From Allochromatium warmingii (GTDB lineage Bacteria; Pseudomonadota; Gammaproteobacteria; Chromatiales; Chromatiaceae): 64,000 nucleotides of DNA. The translations under genes and the position numbers were made by a program. The stretch is from the NCBI RefSeq assembly GCF_900107145.1, contig NZ_FNOW01000012.1, positions 1-64,000 on the forward strand, written 5' to 3'. The notes below the pieces were generated by a model. It did no database searches. It saw only the letters and a program-made list of their open reading frames with translations, and was not told where the DNA came from. This document shows, piece by piece, positions 55,877 through 64,000 of the stretch. Numbering within the stretch: the stretch's first letter is position 1; every line of letters begins with the position of its first letter.

Positions 55877-57703
55877 ATGCCCAAGAATCGCGTTGATCGT
55901 CAGGCTTTTTTCGCTCCACAGTGGCTCGGTATCTGGCTGCTTGCCGCATGGCTATCTGGCTGCGCCGTGCAGCCGATACAAGACGCTGCCAGTTTCTTAA
56001 CGAGCGTACCGCGAGCCGAGTTAGAGCGCGTTGCGGCGCTCGAAACGCAAGGTCAAACGGCGACGGCAGCCAAGCACTATCTGGAACTAGCCGAACGCGC
56101 CACAGCGCCAGCCAAAGCGGAACTACATCTAAAAGCGGCACACGCCTATCGGCGCGTTGGTCAGGTGGCTGCTGCCCGTCAAGCACTTGCCGATCTGAAA
56201 ACAGCCGAACTGGTCAAGGGTCAGCTCGAACGGGTGCGACTACTGAAAGCGGAACTGGCGCTGGCGGCACATGAACCGAAAACGGCGCTGACTGAACTCC
56301 AAAGCCTGCCGTTAAGTTTACCCAAATCATTCACGATTCAGCGGCTTGGCTTACTCGCTGCCACACAGCGATTAGCGAACAATCCGGCGGCAGCGGCTGC
56401 CGCGCTCATTGAGCTAGACGCACACCTCGACGCAGCGGAACGCCTCGCGCATCAGGTTGCGCTGGTGGCGACCTTAGCCCTGATGAATGCAGCGGATCTC
56501 AGCGATCTGACAAAAGATGGAAAAGGGACACTCGCGGGCTGGGCAGAACTGGCGCAGCTAATGCGCCGTGATGCCGCCGATCCGACGCGCTTGGAGCAAA
56601 GCTATCAACGCTGGCGCACACAACATCGCAATCATCCGGCCTTACCGGAACTGGCGCGTGCTTACAGCGGCGTGGGCGATGTGAGCGGCCAGCCGGTCAC
56701 GGTACTGCTGCCCAATCGTGGACGGTTTGCGGTTGCGGCAAAAGCCGTGCGCGATGGTCTTGAAGCGGCGAGCCGCGCCACACCGAGCACACAACGGGCG
56801 AAGCTGAATTTCGTTGATAGCACCCATGATCGTCAAGTTCGGGCGCTACAAACGGCGGCGGTTGAGCGTGGCGCACAGGCGATCATTGGGCCGCTCGAAA
56901 AACCTGCCGTCGAACGGCTGCTCAGTGCGGGCGCATCGCCGGTGCCGACGCTGGCGCTCAATGAATCGAGCCAAAATGAAGGCAGCGCCGCCAATCTGTT
57001 CCAATTCGCACTTGCGCCAGAAAACGAGGCCATCGAAGCGGCGAACAAAGGGCTGGCACTTGGCGCAAAACGGGCGTTGATTCTGCATCCGAGTGATGCT
57101 TGGGGGCCGCGTTTAGCCAGTGCCTTTGCTGCGCAGTGGCGAGCGCAAGGCGGGACGGTGGCCGGTCAAGCGGCGTTTAATCCCAGTGCTGCCAAGCGTG
57201 CCGGTCAGACGATCAAACGGCTGCTGGCCAATCGCGATGCGGATTTATTGTTCTTGGTAGCGACAACGGAGATGGCGCGGGCGCTGCATCCACAAATTCA
57301 ATCAGCGGCGAAACAACCGTTGATCGTGATGGCAACCTCGCATGTGTATTCGGGGCGCTTTGATCCACGCACCGATCAAGCGTTGATTGGGCTGTATTTT
57401 GTCGATATTCCCTGGATGCTCGATCTGGGCGGCGCGGGGCCGCTGGCACGGCGCACGGTGATGGGCGAGACGGCGAGCGCCGCCGGGCCGTTGGCGCGAC
57501 TCTATGCGATGGGGATTGATGCTTATCGCTTGACACCGCAGTTACCAACGCTGGCGCAGTATCCTGGAGCGTATTTTCCGGGCTTGACCGGCGGTTTGGC
57601 GCTCGATCCGCTCGGGCGCGTCACGCGGCAACTGGCGCTCGGACGCTTTACCGCAAGCGGCCCGCGTCTGGTCGAGGATACGCGCACCGCAGCCAAACCT
57701 TGA
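55877..57703 (+). CDS. lpoA: Penicillin-binding protein activator LpoA
   Basis: 608 residues from the ATG at 55877, which gives a lipoprotein signal with lipobox LSGC. TPR-like N-terminal half (about 45-270) and periplasmic-binding-protein-like C-terminal half (about 285-600). LpoA reaches from the outer membrane to stimulate PBP1A. Order rsmI < > lpoA-yraN is conserved in gammaproteobacteria. Its stop overlaps the yraN start. Confidence 0.93.
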   Translation: MPKNRVDRQAFFAPQWLGIWLLAAWLSGCAVQPIQDAASFLTSVPRAELERVAALETQGQTATAAKHYLELAERATAPAKAELHLKAAHAYRRVGQVAAARQALADLKTAELVKGQLERVRLLKAELALAAHEPKTALTELQSLPLSLPKSFTIQRLGLLAATQRLANNPAAAAAALIELDAHLDAAERLAHQVALVATLALMNAADLSDLTKDGKGTLAGWAELAQLMRRDAADPTRLEQSYQRWRTQHRNHPALPELARAYSGVGDVSGQPVTVLLPNRGRFAVAAKAVRDGLEAASRATPSTQRAKLNFVDSTHDRQVRALQTAAVERGAQAIIGPLEKPAVERLLSAGASPVPTLALNESSQNEGSAANLFQFALAPENEAIEAANKGLALGAKRALILHPSDAWGPRLASAFAAQWRAQGGTVAGQAAFNPSAAKRAGQTIKRLLANRDADLLFLVATTEMARALHPQIQSAAKQPLIVMATSHVYSGRFDPRTDQALIGLYFVDIPWMLDLGGAGPLARRTVMGETASAAGPLARLYAMGIDAYRLTPQLPTLAQYPGAYFPGLTGGLALDPLGRVTRQLALGRFTASGPRLVEDTRTAAKP

Positions 57704-58077
57704 GCACGCCATCATCGCGCCGTCGCCCGCGACCGAATTCGGCGGCGATTGGCGCGGCAAAAGAACGGCTCGCCGAGGCGTTTTTAATTGAGCGCGGTTT
57801 AACGCCGCTTGCACGCAATTACCGCTGTCGCGGCGGCGAAATTGATTTAGTGATGCGCGATGCGCAGACGCTGGTGTTTGTTGAAGTGCGCTACCGGCGC
57901 TCGGCGCAGTTTGGCACGGCAGCGGCGACGGTTGATGCACGTAAACAGCAGCGGTTAATTCAGGCCGCGCAGCAGTATTTACAGCAGCATCCAACTGCGT
58001 TGGCCTGTCGTTTTGATGTGGTGGCGATTGATGGTCAAGATCGGATTGAATGGATTCGGCAGGCGTTTATGCTGTGA
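57700..58077 (+). CDS. yraN: YraN/UPF0102 nuclease-fold protein
   Basis: 125 residues from a TTG overlapping the lpoA stop by four bases. The family core is RNYRCRGGEIDLVMRD ... LVFVEVRYR, a PD-(D/E)xK-like arrangement (E, D, ExK replaced by EVR). A putative Holliday-junction-resolvase relative of unproven function. Confidence 0.9.
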   Translation: MSTPSSRRRPRPNSAAIGAAKERLAEAFLIERGLTPLARNYRCRGGEIDLVMRDAQTLVFVEVRYRRSAQFGTAAATVDARKQQRLIQAAQQYLQQHPTALACRFDVVAIDGQDRIEWIRQAFML

Positions 58078-58096
58078 TGTATGTCAGCGTATTGAA

Positions 58097-58209
58097 GATT
58101 GAGACAGGATTAACAAGATTATTCAGGATTGACAGGATTATTTTTAATTTATCAATCTTTAATAAAAATCCTGTTAATTCTGAAACATCCTGTTAATCCT
58201 GTCTCAATC
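58097..58209. repeat. Palindromic repeat family E
   Basis: Perfect 19-bp arms 58097-58115 (GATTGAGACAGGATTAACA) and 58191-58209, with inner CAGGATTATTTTTA / AAAAATCCTG pairing. Fills the yraN to dehydrogenase spacer. Confidence 0.9.
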
Positions 58210-58222
58210 ATCTGGAACCGCT

Positions 58223-59617
58223 ATGCCTGAACTCACGGCTGGACTCCGCGCCGATCTAGCGCGACTTGTGGGCGCGGATGCTCTACTTACCGATCCCGCC
58301 GATTGCTGGCCCTATGGATACGACAACAGTCGCCGACAGGCACTGCCGCAAGCGGTGGTATTCGCCCGCGATGTGACGCAGCTTCAGGCGCTGGTGCAGT
58401 TCTGTGTGCGTTACGGCGTGCCGCTGATCGCACGCGGTCTAGGCACTGGCACCACAGGCGCGACCGTCCCCGAAAGCGGCGGCATCGTGCTCTCATTTGA
58501 GCGCATGGATCAAATTTTAGCGATCACACCCGGAGATCGACTGGCCCGTGTCCAGCCGGGTGTCACCAATGCGCGGCTGCAACAGGCGGTCGCTGAGGCG
58601 GGATTTTTCTGGGCACCCGATCCGACCAGCGCCGCTGTCTGCACCATCGGCGGCAATCTCGCCTATAACTCAGCCGGGCCGCGTGCGGTCAAATATGGTA
58701 CGCCGCGTGATAACACACTCGGTCTGAGCGCGATCAGCGGCGCGGGCGACTGGTTTCAGACCGGCGTGTTGACGACCAAAGGCGTTGTCGGCTATGACCT
58801 GACGCGGCTGCTCATCGGCTCGGAAGGCACGCTGGCGCTGATTACCGAAGCGACGCTCAAGCTCACCCCACTCCCCGAAGCCAAGCGCACGCTCCGCGCC
58901 ACCTATGCCGATATTCACGCGGCAGCGCGGGCGGTGTCGGCGATCATGGCGCAGCCGGTGACGCCCTGTGCGCTGGAAATCATGGACAGCACCGCGCTGG
59001 AGATGGTCAGCCGCTATGCCGGATTAGATGTACCAGCGGGCGCGGGCGCGGTGCTGATGATCGAAGTCGATGGCCCGGCGGCCTGTATTCAGGATGCGCA
59101 GCGAGCGGTTGGCGCGGCGGCGCAGGTGGCGGGCTTGTTAGAACTGCGCTTGGCGGAAACGGCGGCGGAGGTTGCGGCGCTGTGGAAAACGCGCAAAGCC
59201 TTATCGCCCGCATTGCGGCATGTCGCGCCGAAAAAGATCAACGAAGATGTGGTGGTGCCGGTCTCGCGCATGGGCGAGTTGATCGAGGCACTGGAGCAGT
59301 TGGCGCGTGACAGCGGGATTCGGATTGTCAACTTTGGTCATGCCGGAAACGGCAATATCCATGTCAATCTGTTGATCGACCCCGATGATCCCGATGCGGT
59401 CACGCGGGCGGCAACCTGTCTCGAAGCGGTGTTTACGCTGGTGTTGCGGCTGGGCGGCACGCTCTCGGGTGAACACGGGGTCGGCGTGGCGAAACGGGCA
59501 TTCGTTGGGCGCGAACTTGATCCTGTCGCGGTGCGGCTGATGCACGCGATCAAGGCGCAGTTTGATCCGGCGGGGATTTTGAATCCAGGGAAAGCGTTGC
59601 CGGATGTGTTGTCGTAG
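58223..59617 (+). CDS. FAD-linked oxidoreductase, D-lactate/glycolate dehydrogenase (GlcD-like)
   Basis: 464 residues. FAD_binding_4 domain with PLIARGLGTGTTGATVP (about 72-88), CTIGGNLAYNSAGPRAVKYG and an FAD-oxidase C-terminal domain ending VNFGHAGNGNIHVN and LSGEHGVGVAKR. Oxidises a 2-hydroxy acid such as D-lactate or glycolate. GlcE/GlcF partners are absent, favouring a single-subunit D-2-hydroxyacid dehydrogenase. Glycolate from RuBisCO oxygenation is a conceivable substrate, by inference only. Confidence 0.9.
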   Translation: MPELTAGLRADLARLVGADALLTDPADCWPYGYDNSRRQALPQAVVFARDVTQLQALVQFCVRYGVPLIARGLGTGTTGATVPESGGIVLSFERMDQILAITPGDRLARVQPGVTNARLQQAVAEAGFFWAPDPTSAAVCTIGGNLAYNSAGPRAVKYGTPRDNTLGLSAISGAGDWFQTGVLTTKGVVGYDLTRLLIGSEGTLALITEATLKLTPLPEAKRTLRATYADIHAAARAVSAIMAQPVTPCALEIMDSTALEMVSRYAGLDVPAGAGAVLMIEVDGPAACIQDAQRAVGAAAQVAGLLELRLAETAAEVAALWKTRKALSPALRHVAPKKINEDVVVPVSRMGELIEALEQLARDSGIRIVNFGHAGNGNIHVNLLIDPDDPDAVTRAATCLEAVFTLVLRLGGTLSGEHGVGVAKRAFVGRELDPVAVRLMHAIKAQFDPAGILNPGKALPDVLS

Positions 59618-59627
59618 CCTCCAGCAT

Positions 59628-61685
59628 TTAGCACGCCGTCAGATCAAACCGCGCAAATTCAAGGCTGAACTGTCCGCGCCCCTGCGTTAAGCCGCGTATT
59701 GTGGTTGCATAGCCAAGCAGCGGTTCGAGCGCAGCTTCAGCGCGGATGGTCGCTTGTTCGTCCTGAATCTCGGTGGCCTGAATCAGCGCCCGCCGCGCTT
59801 GCAGATCGCCGAGTACCGCGCCCAGATTGGCTTCGGGCGCGATCACTTCCAGCCGCATCACCGGCGTCATCAGCGCCGGATGCGCTCGCTCTAACGCCTG
59901 ACGCAGGGCTTTGCCGACCGCAGCGGCCAGCGCGTTCGGCGTCGAACTCGCGCCGAATAACTCCACTTCCGTGACTTGCACCGCCAGATCGAGCAGCGGC
60001 ATTCCTTGAAGCGGACCGCTGGCCAGCGTGCGGTCGAGCGCCTCGCGCAGCGCGTGCAGATGCAGCGCATCGAGCACCGCGCCCTCGGGCAAGACTCGCG
60101 GCTCTAGGGTGAGCGTCGTGCCCTGACCGCGTGCCCTGGGCTGCACCCGCACCATCGCTCGCGCCATCAGATCAGGCTGGCGCGGATCGGGCGTCGGTGG
60201 TGGCGCGAACAGCGCATCGGCGGTGGCGCTCGCGGTGATGGTCTCGCGGGTGGCCACAGCCGGGCGTCCAACCCGCACCTGCACACCAAATTCGCGCTCT
60301 AAACGCTCGATGACGATGTGTAGATGCAGCTCGCCCATGCCCCGCAACAACCGTTGTCCGGTCTCGGGATCGTCAGCCACGCGCAAGGTCGGATCTTCCT
60401 GTTGCACCTTGTCGAGCGCCGCCAGCAGCGCCTCTTCATCAGTACCGGCGGTCGGCGTAATCGCTAACCCCAATACTGGATCATGAGTCTGAATGCGTTC
60501 GAGCATCAGCACCTGACCCGGGGCGCAGAGCGTATCGCCGGTACTCGCCCAACGCAGTCCGGCTAACAACACAATCTCACCGGCTTCAGCGTGTTCGCGC
60601 TTGGTCTTTTTGCCGGCATCGACCTCAAACAGCCGCGCCACCTGTTCGCGCTGAATGCGCCCGTCCGCCGTCAGAAACTCGACCGTATCGCCCGCCGCGA
60701 GCCGTCCACGATAGAGCCGCACGAACACATGCCGCCGCCCTTCCCACAGTTGCACTTTGAACGCCAGCGCCGCCAGTGGCGCGTCAGTTTCCATCATCAC
60801 CGTTTGCACACTGCCGTCGCGATGCGTGGCCAATGCCGGCGGACGGTCGAGCGGCGCGGGCAGAAAGTCAATCACGCCATCGAGCAGCGGTTGCACGCCG
60901 AGATTGCGCAGCGCACTGCCCGCATAGCAGGGAAACAGCAGCCCAGCTAAGGTTCCGGTGCGCAGTGCAGCGCGGAGCGCCTCAGGTGTCGGTTCCTCGC
61001 CTGCCAGCACCACATCCGCCAGCGCCTCATCGACCTCGGCGGCGGCCAGCGCCAGCGCCTCGCGGCGTTCACGCTGCTGCGCCCAGAGTGCGGGCGGACA
61101 GGGTTCGCTTTGCACCAACTCGCCTTGCTCGCCACTGAAACGAATCAGTGTTTGCTCGATCAAATGCACCACGCCGCCATATTCGGGCGCGGGCACCGTG
61201 ATCGGCACTGGCTCGGCGTGCAACTGCCGCTTGACGGAAGCTAAACAGCGGTCAAAATCCGCGCCCGGACGATCCAGCTTATTGATAAACAGCAGCGCCG
61301 GTAGCTTGAACCGCGCCCGCTGGCGCCACACGGTTTCGGTCTGCGGTTCCACACCGCGCACCCCATCGAGCACAATGATGCCACCGTCGAGCACGCGCAA
61401 TGCCCGCTCGACTTCGATGGAAAAATCAACATGGCCAGGCGTATCAATCAACTGGAGCAGATGCCCGCGCCAGGGCGCTTGGGTGACAGCGGCAGTGATG
61501 GTGATGCCATGACGCTGTTCCTCGGCCAGATAATCCATGTGCGCCGCACCATCATGTACCTCGCCGATTTTGTGCGACGCGCCGGTATAAAGCAGGATGC
61601 GCTCGGTGAGCGTTGTTTTGCCCGCATCCACATGCGCCGCGATCCCAATATGGCGAACGTGCGACAATCGCGAAGGTTTTTTCAT
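59628..61685 (-). CDS. Elongation factor G paralogue (EF-G2 type)
   Basis: 685 residues from the ATG at 61685. GTPase domain with G1 AHVDAGKTT, G3 DTPGHVDF and G4 NKLD. Then domain II, domain III (GMGELHLHI) and IV/V, ending in FSLEFARFDLT. Shorter and more divergent in the C-terminal half than canonical FusA, and not in a str operon with rpsL/rpsG/tuf, so it is probably the second EF-G. Could act in ribosome recycling or under stress. A tetracycline-resistance protein of the TetM group is a less likely alternative. Confidence 0.88.
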   Translation of the reverse strand: MKKPSRLSHVRHIGIAAHVDAGKTTLTERILLYTGASHKIGEVHDGAAHMDYLAEEQRHGITITAAVTQAPWRGHLLQLIDTPGHVDFSIEVERALRVLDGGIIVLDGVRGVEPQTETVWRQRARFKLPALLFINKLDRPGADFDRCLASVKRQLHAEPVPITVPAPEYGGVVHLIEQTLIRFSGEQGELVQSEPCPPALWAQQRERREALALAAAEVDEALADVVLAGEEPTPEALRAALRTGTLAGLLFPCYAGSALRNLGVQPLLDGVIDFLPAPLDRPPALATHRDGSVQTVMMETDAPLAALAFKVQLWEGRRHVFVRLYRGRLAAGDTVEFLTADGRIQREQVARLFEVDAGKKTKREHAEAGEIVLLAGLRWASTGDTLCAPGQVLMLERIQTHDPVLGLAITPTAGTDEEALLAALDKVQQEDPTLRVADDPETGQRLLRGMGELHLHIVIERLEREFGVQVRVGRPAVATRETITASATADALFAPPPTPDPRQPDLMARAMVRVQPRARGQGTTLTLEPRVLPEGAVLDALHLHALREALDRTLASGPLQGMPLLDLAVQVTEVELFGASSTPNALAAAVGKALRQALERAHPALMTPVMRLEVIAPEANLGAVLGDLQARRALIQATEIQDEQATIRAEAALEPLLGYATTIRGLTQGRGQFSLEFARFDLTAC

Positions 61686-61715
61686 CACTATGCAACAGAG
61701 GAGTTAGAGCGGTTT

Positions 61716-62681
61716 ATGAGCGGTTTTGTATCAAACGGACGCCCCCGATCTTGGCTTGCGCCGGTGCTGGGCGCGTCGCTGCTCAGTTGGGGCGCATTTC
61801 AAGGCGCACAGGCTGAAACGTTTCAGCTTGAAAACCCCAATGATTCAGTCGTGGGGACGCCTTTTTATTTCACAGCACGCGCTAAGGATACGCTGCTTGA
61901 CATCGCCCGCCAGAATAATCTCGGCTTCGATGACATGCGCCAAGCTAATCCCAAAGTCGATATTTGGGTACCCGGCGAAGGCACACAAATTCTCGTGCCC
62001 GCGTTTTATGTGCTCCCCAATGTGCCGCGTCAAGGCATCATCATCAATCGCGCCGAAAAGCGACTCTATTATTATCCGGCTAATCGCCCGAACGAAGTGC
62101 GCATCTATGCCATTACCGTCGGCAAGGATGCCATGGCCACACCGCTGGGCAATTTTGACGTGATCGAAAAGCGCGTCGATCCGGTCTGGACACCCGGGCC
62201 ACAAGTACGCGCCAATCATGCCGCCAAAGGACACATCTTGCCGCCGACCGTCCCGCCGGGGCCGGATAATCCGCTCGGACGCTACGCGATGCGCTTGAGC
62301 AATCCCGATTATTTGATTCACGGCACGAATCAGCCGTGGGGTATGGGCATGGAAGTCAGCGGCGGCTGTATCCGCATGTATCCCGAAGGGATTGAAGAAC
62401 TCTACAGCATGGCCGGTCTCAAGACGCCGGTGGCCATTATCGATCAGCCGTATAAGGTCGGCTGGTTAGGCAACGATCTGTATTTGGAAGTGCAGACTGG
62501 GGAGAAGAGTGCGCAACTATCGTATCGGGCGGTGATTCCCGAAGCGATGGCAAATGCCGAAGGAGTAACGATTGACTGGAAGGCGGTCGAGCGGGCAATG
62601 CAGGAAGACTCCGGTGTCCCACAGGTTGTCGGACACCGAAGCGGATCAGCTCAAGGCAATTACTTGCCCATGATCTTCTGA
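61716..62681 (+). CDS. L,D-transpeptidase with LysM-like domain
   Basis: 321 residues from the ATG at 61716 with AGAGGAG upstream. Signal peptide (LAPVLGASLLSWGAFQGAQA), LysM-type region (about 45-95, DTLLDIARQNNLGFDDMRQANP) and YkuD catalytic domain. Active-site His is in LIHGTNQPWGMG (about 202) and Cys in VSGGCIRMYP (about 218). It crosslinks peptidoglycan or attaches Braun-type lipoprotein. Faces a small lipoprotein gene whose 3' end it overlaps by 22 bp. Confidence 0.93.
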   Translation: MSGFVSNGRPRSWLAPVLGASLLSWGAFQGAQAETFQLENPNDSVVGTPFYFTARAKDTLLDIARQNNLGFDDMRQANPKVDIWVPGEGTQILVPAFYVLPNVPRQGIIINRAEKRLYYYPANRPNEVRIYAITVGKDAMATPLGNFDVIEKRVDPVWTPGPQVRANHAAKGHILPPTVPPGPDNPLGRYAMRLSNPDYLIHGTNQPWGMGMEVSGGCIRMYPEGIEELYSMAGLKTPVAIIDQPYKVGWLGNDLYLEVQTGEKSAQLSYRAVIPEAMANAEGVTIDWKAVERAMQEDSGVPQVVGHRSGSAQGNYLPMIF

Positions 62682-62845
62682 TACATCCGATCCAGACGCT
62701 CGGTGTTGGAGTTGCAGCAAGCCTGGGCGCTGTTAGCGGTGTCCAGTGCCTGCTGTGCGGTGTCACGCGTCGCCTGGTCAGCACAGCCGCCGAGCAGCAG
62801 CATGGCAGCAACCGACAAGGAAGCAACTTTAACGAACTTGGTCAT
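62660..62845 (-). CDS. Lpp/OprI-like alanine-zipper lipoprotein
   Basis: 61 residues from the ATG at 62845. Lipobox LLGGC (Cys about 22), then a short heptad helix (ATRDTAQQALDTANSAQ) and a C-terminus TERLDRMYQKIMGK ending in Lys, as in Braun lipoprotein, where that Lys is joined to peptidoglycan. Two adjacent cysteines (ACC) lie mid-helix. Convergent and overlapping with the L,D-transpeptidase that could perform the attachment. Confidence 0.88.
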   Translation of the reverse strand: MTKFVKVASLSVAAMLLLGGCADQATRDTAQQALDTANSAQACCNSNTERLDRMYQKIMGK

Positions 62846-63758
<913 letters not shown>

Positions 63759-63781
63759 GCACACCCGCTTGAGCGGCGCAC

Positions 63782-64000
63782 TCAGTTCTTATCGAGCTGG
63801 AGATAATCCCAGAGTCGGCGCGTGAGATCGGCTTTTTTCGGCTTGACCTCATCGGCAATAAAACGTCCTTGCTGGCGGTTGAGGTCGAGGATCCGTTTGG
63901 CATCTGCGGCCAGATCGGTCTTGCCGAGCGCACCATAGGCGGCGACGAGCACTTCCAGCGCATCGTCAACGGCGCTGGTGCGTTGATAGTGCTGAATAAC
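63782..64000 (-). CDS. bamD: Outer-membrane assembly factor BamD, C-terminal part
   Basis: The last 72 codons of a leftward gene, running off the window. VIQHYQRTSAVDDALEVLV and AAYGALGKTDLAADAKRIL match the final TPR helices of BamD/YfiO, followed by a C-terminal tail ending LWDYLQLDKN. BamD is a lipoprotein of the beta-barrel assembly machine. The signal and first TPRs lie outside the window. Confidence 0.8.
   Translation of the reverse strand, partial: VIQHYQRTSAVDDALEVLVAAYGALGKTDLAADAKRILDLNRQQGRFIADEVKPKKADLTRRLWDYLQLDKN

Overview
The window reads as chromosomal DNA of an autotrophic gammaproteobacterium, most like the Chromatiales (purple sulfur or related sulfur-oxidising bacteria). 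The basis is a form I RuBisCO operon with its own LysR regulator and the activase pair cbbQ/cbbO, without carboxysome genes. A DsrC-type sulfur carrier keeps both functional cysteines. There are also gammaproteobacterial housekeeping genes such as fabA, holC, lpoA, pqiABC, rsmI and bamD. This placement is an inference from gene content; no 16S gene is present.

Layout. 1-2.2 kb: end of an MmeI-like DNA methyltransferase and a nucleotidyltransferase/HEPN pair whose HEPN half is broken at a palindrome. 2.2-4.5 kb: an RNA helicase and an RRM protein behind a long leader. 4.5-9.8 kb: Kef-type antiporter, hybrid histidine kinase, LoiP-like protease, FmdB-like protein. 10-19 kb: SDR, SPOR protein, cobS, cca, holC, fabA, proS, pbpC. 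19-25.5 kb: cbbR divergent from cbbL-cbbS-cbbQ-cbbO. 25.5-27.4 kb: a scrap-yard with an intact MntA/HepT pair, an inverted copy of the ygfZ 3' end, IS481 and integrase remnants, and tRNA-Ser(CGA) and tRNA-Leu(UAG). 27.5-32.2 kb: a leftward set (Skp-like, DUF465, metallo-hydrolase, DUF349, DUF1840). 32.6-35.7 kb: DUF2058 protein, TatD-like hydrolase, ygfZ and a stranded 3' fragment of parE. 35.8-41.3 kb: complete type I restriction-modification operon hsdR-hsdS-hsdM. 41.4-44.5 kb: small unknown gene, rluE, tonB-like gene, DUF3050 gene, dsrC. 44.4-48.1 kb: pqiABC. 48.2-53.7 kb: phosphorelay of a CHASE/PAS hybrid kinase, a receiver-HDOD protein and a separate HPt protein. 53.8-64 kb: cyclophilin, rhodanese, rsmI, lpoA, yraN, FAD dehydrogenase, EF-G paralogue, L,D-transpeptidase facing a Braun-type lipoprotein, glnB and the end of bamD.

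The cbb genes form one carbon-fixation unit with a CbbR-like palindrome upstream. pbpC, lpoA, the SPOR protein, the L,D-transpeptidase/lipoprotein pair, pqiABC, Skp-like and bamD all serve the cell envelope. A recurring feature is a set of at least five families of dispersed palindromic repeats. They sit in gene spacers, inside the cbb and pqi operons, and exactly at breakpoints (broken hepT, inverted ygfZ copy). The most unusual local structure is the 181-bp near-identical inverted duplication of the ygfZ end about 8 kb away, joined to a transposase remnant.

I found no complete new multi-gene system that I can name with confidence. The best candidates for unexplored biology are the palindrome-marked breakpoints, the inverted repeat between cbbL and cbbS, the split phosphorelay, and the convergent lipoprotein/L,D-transpeptidase pair.
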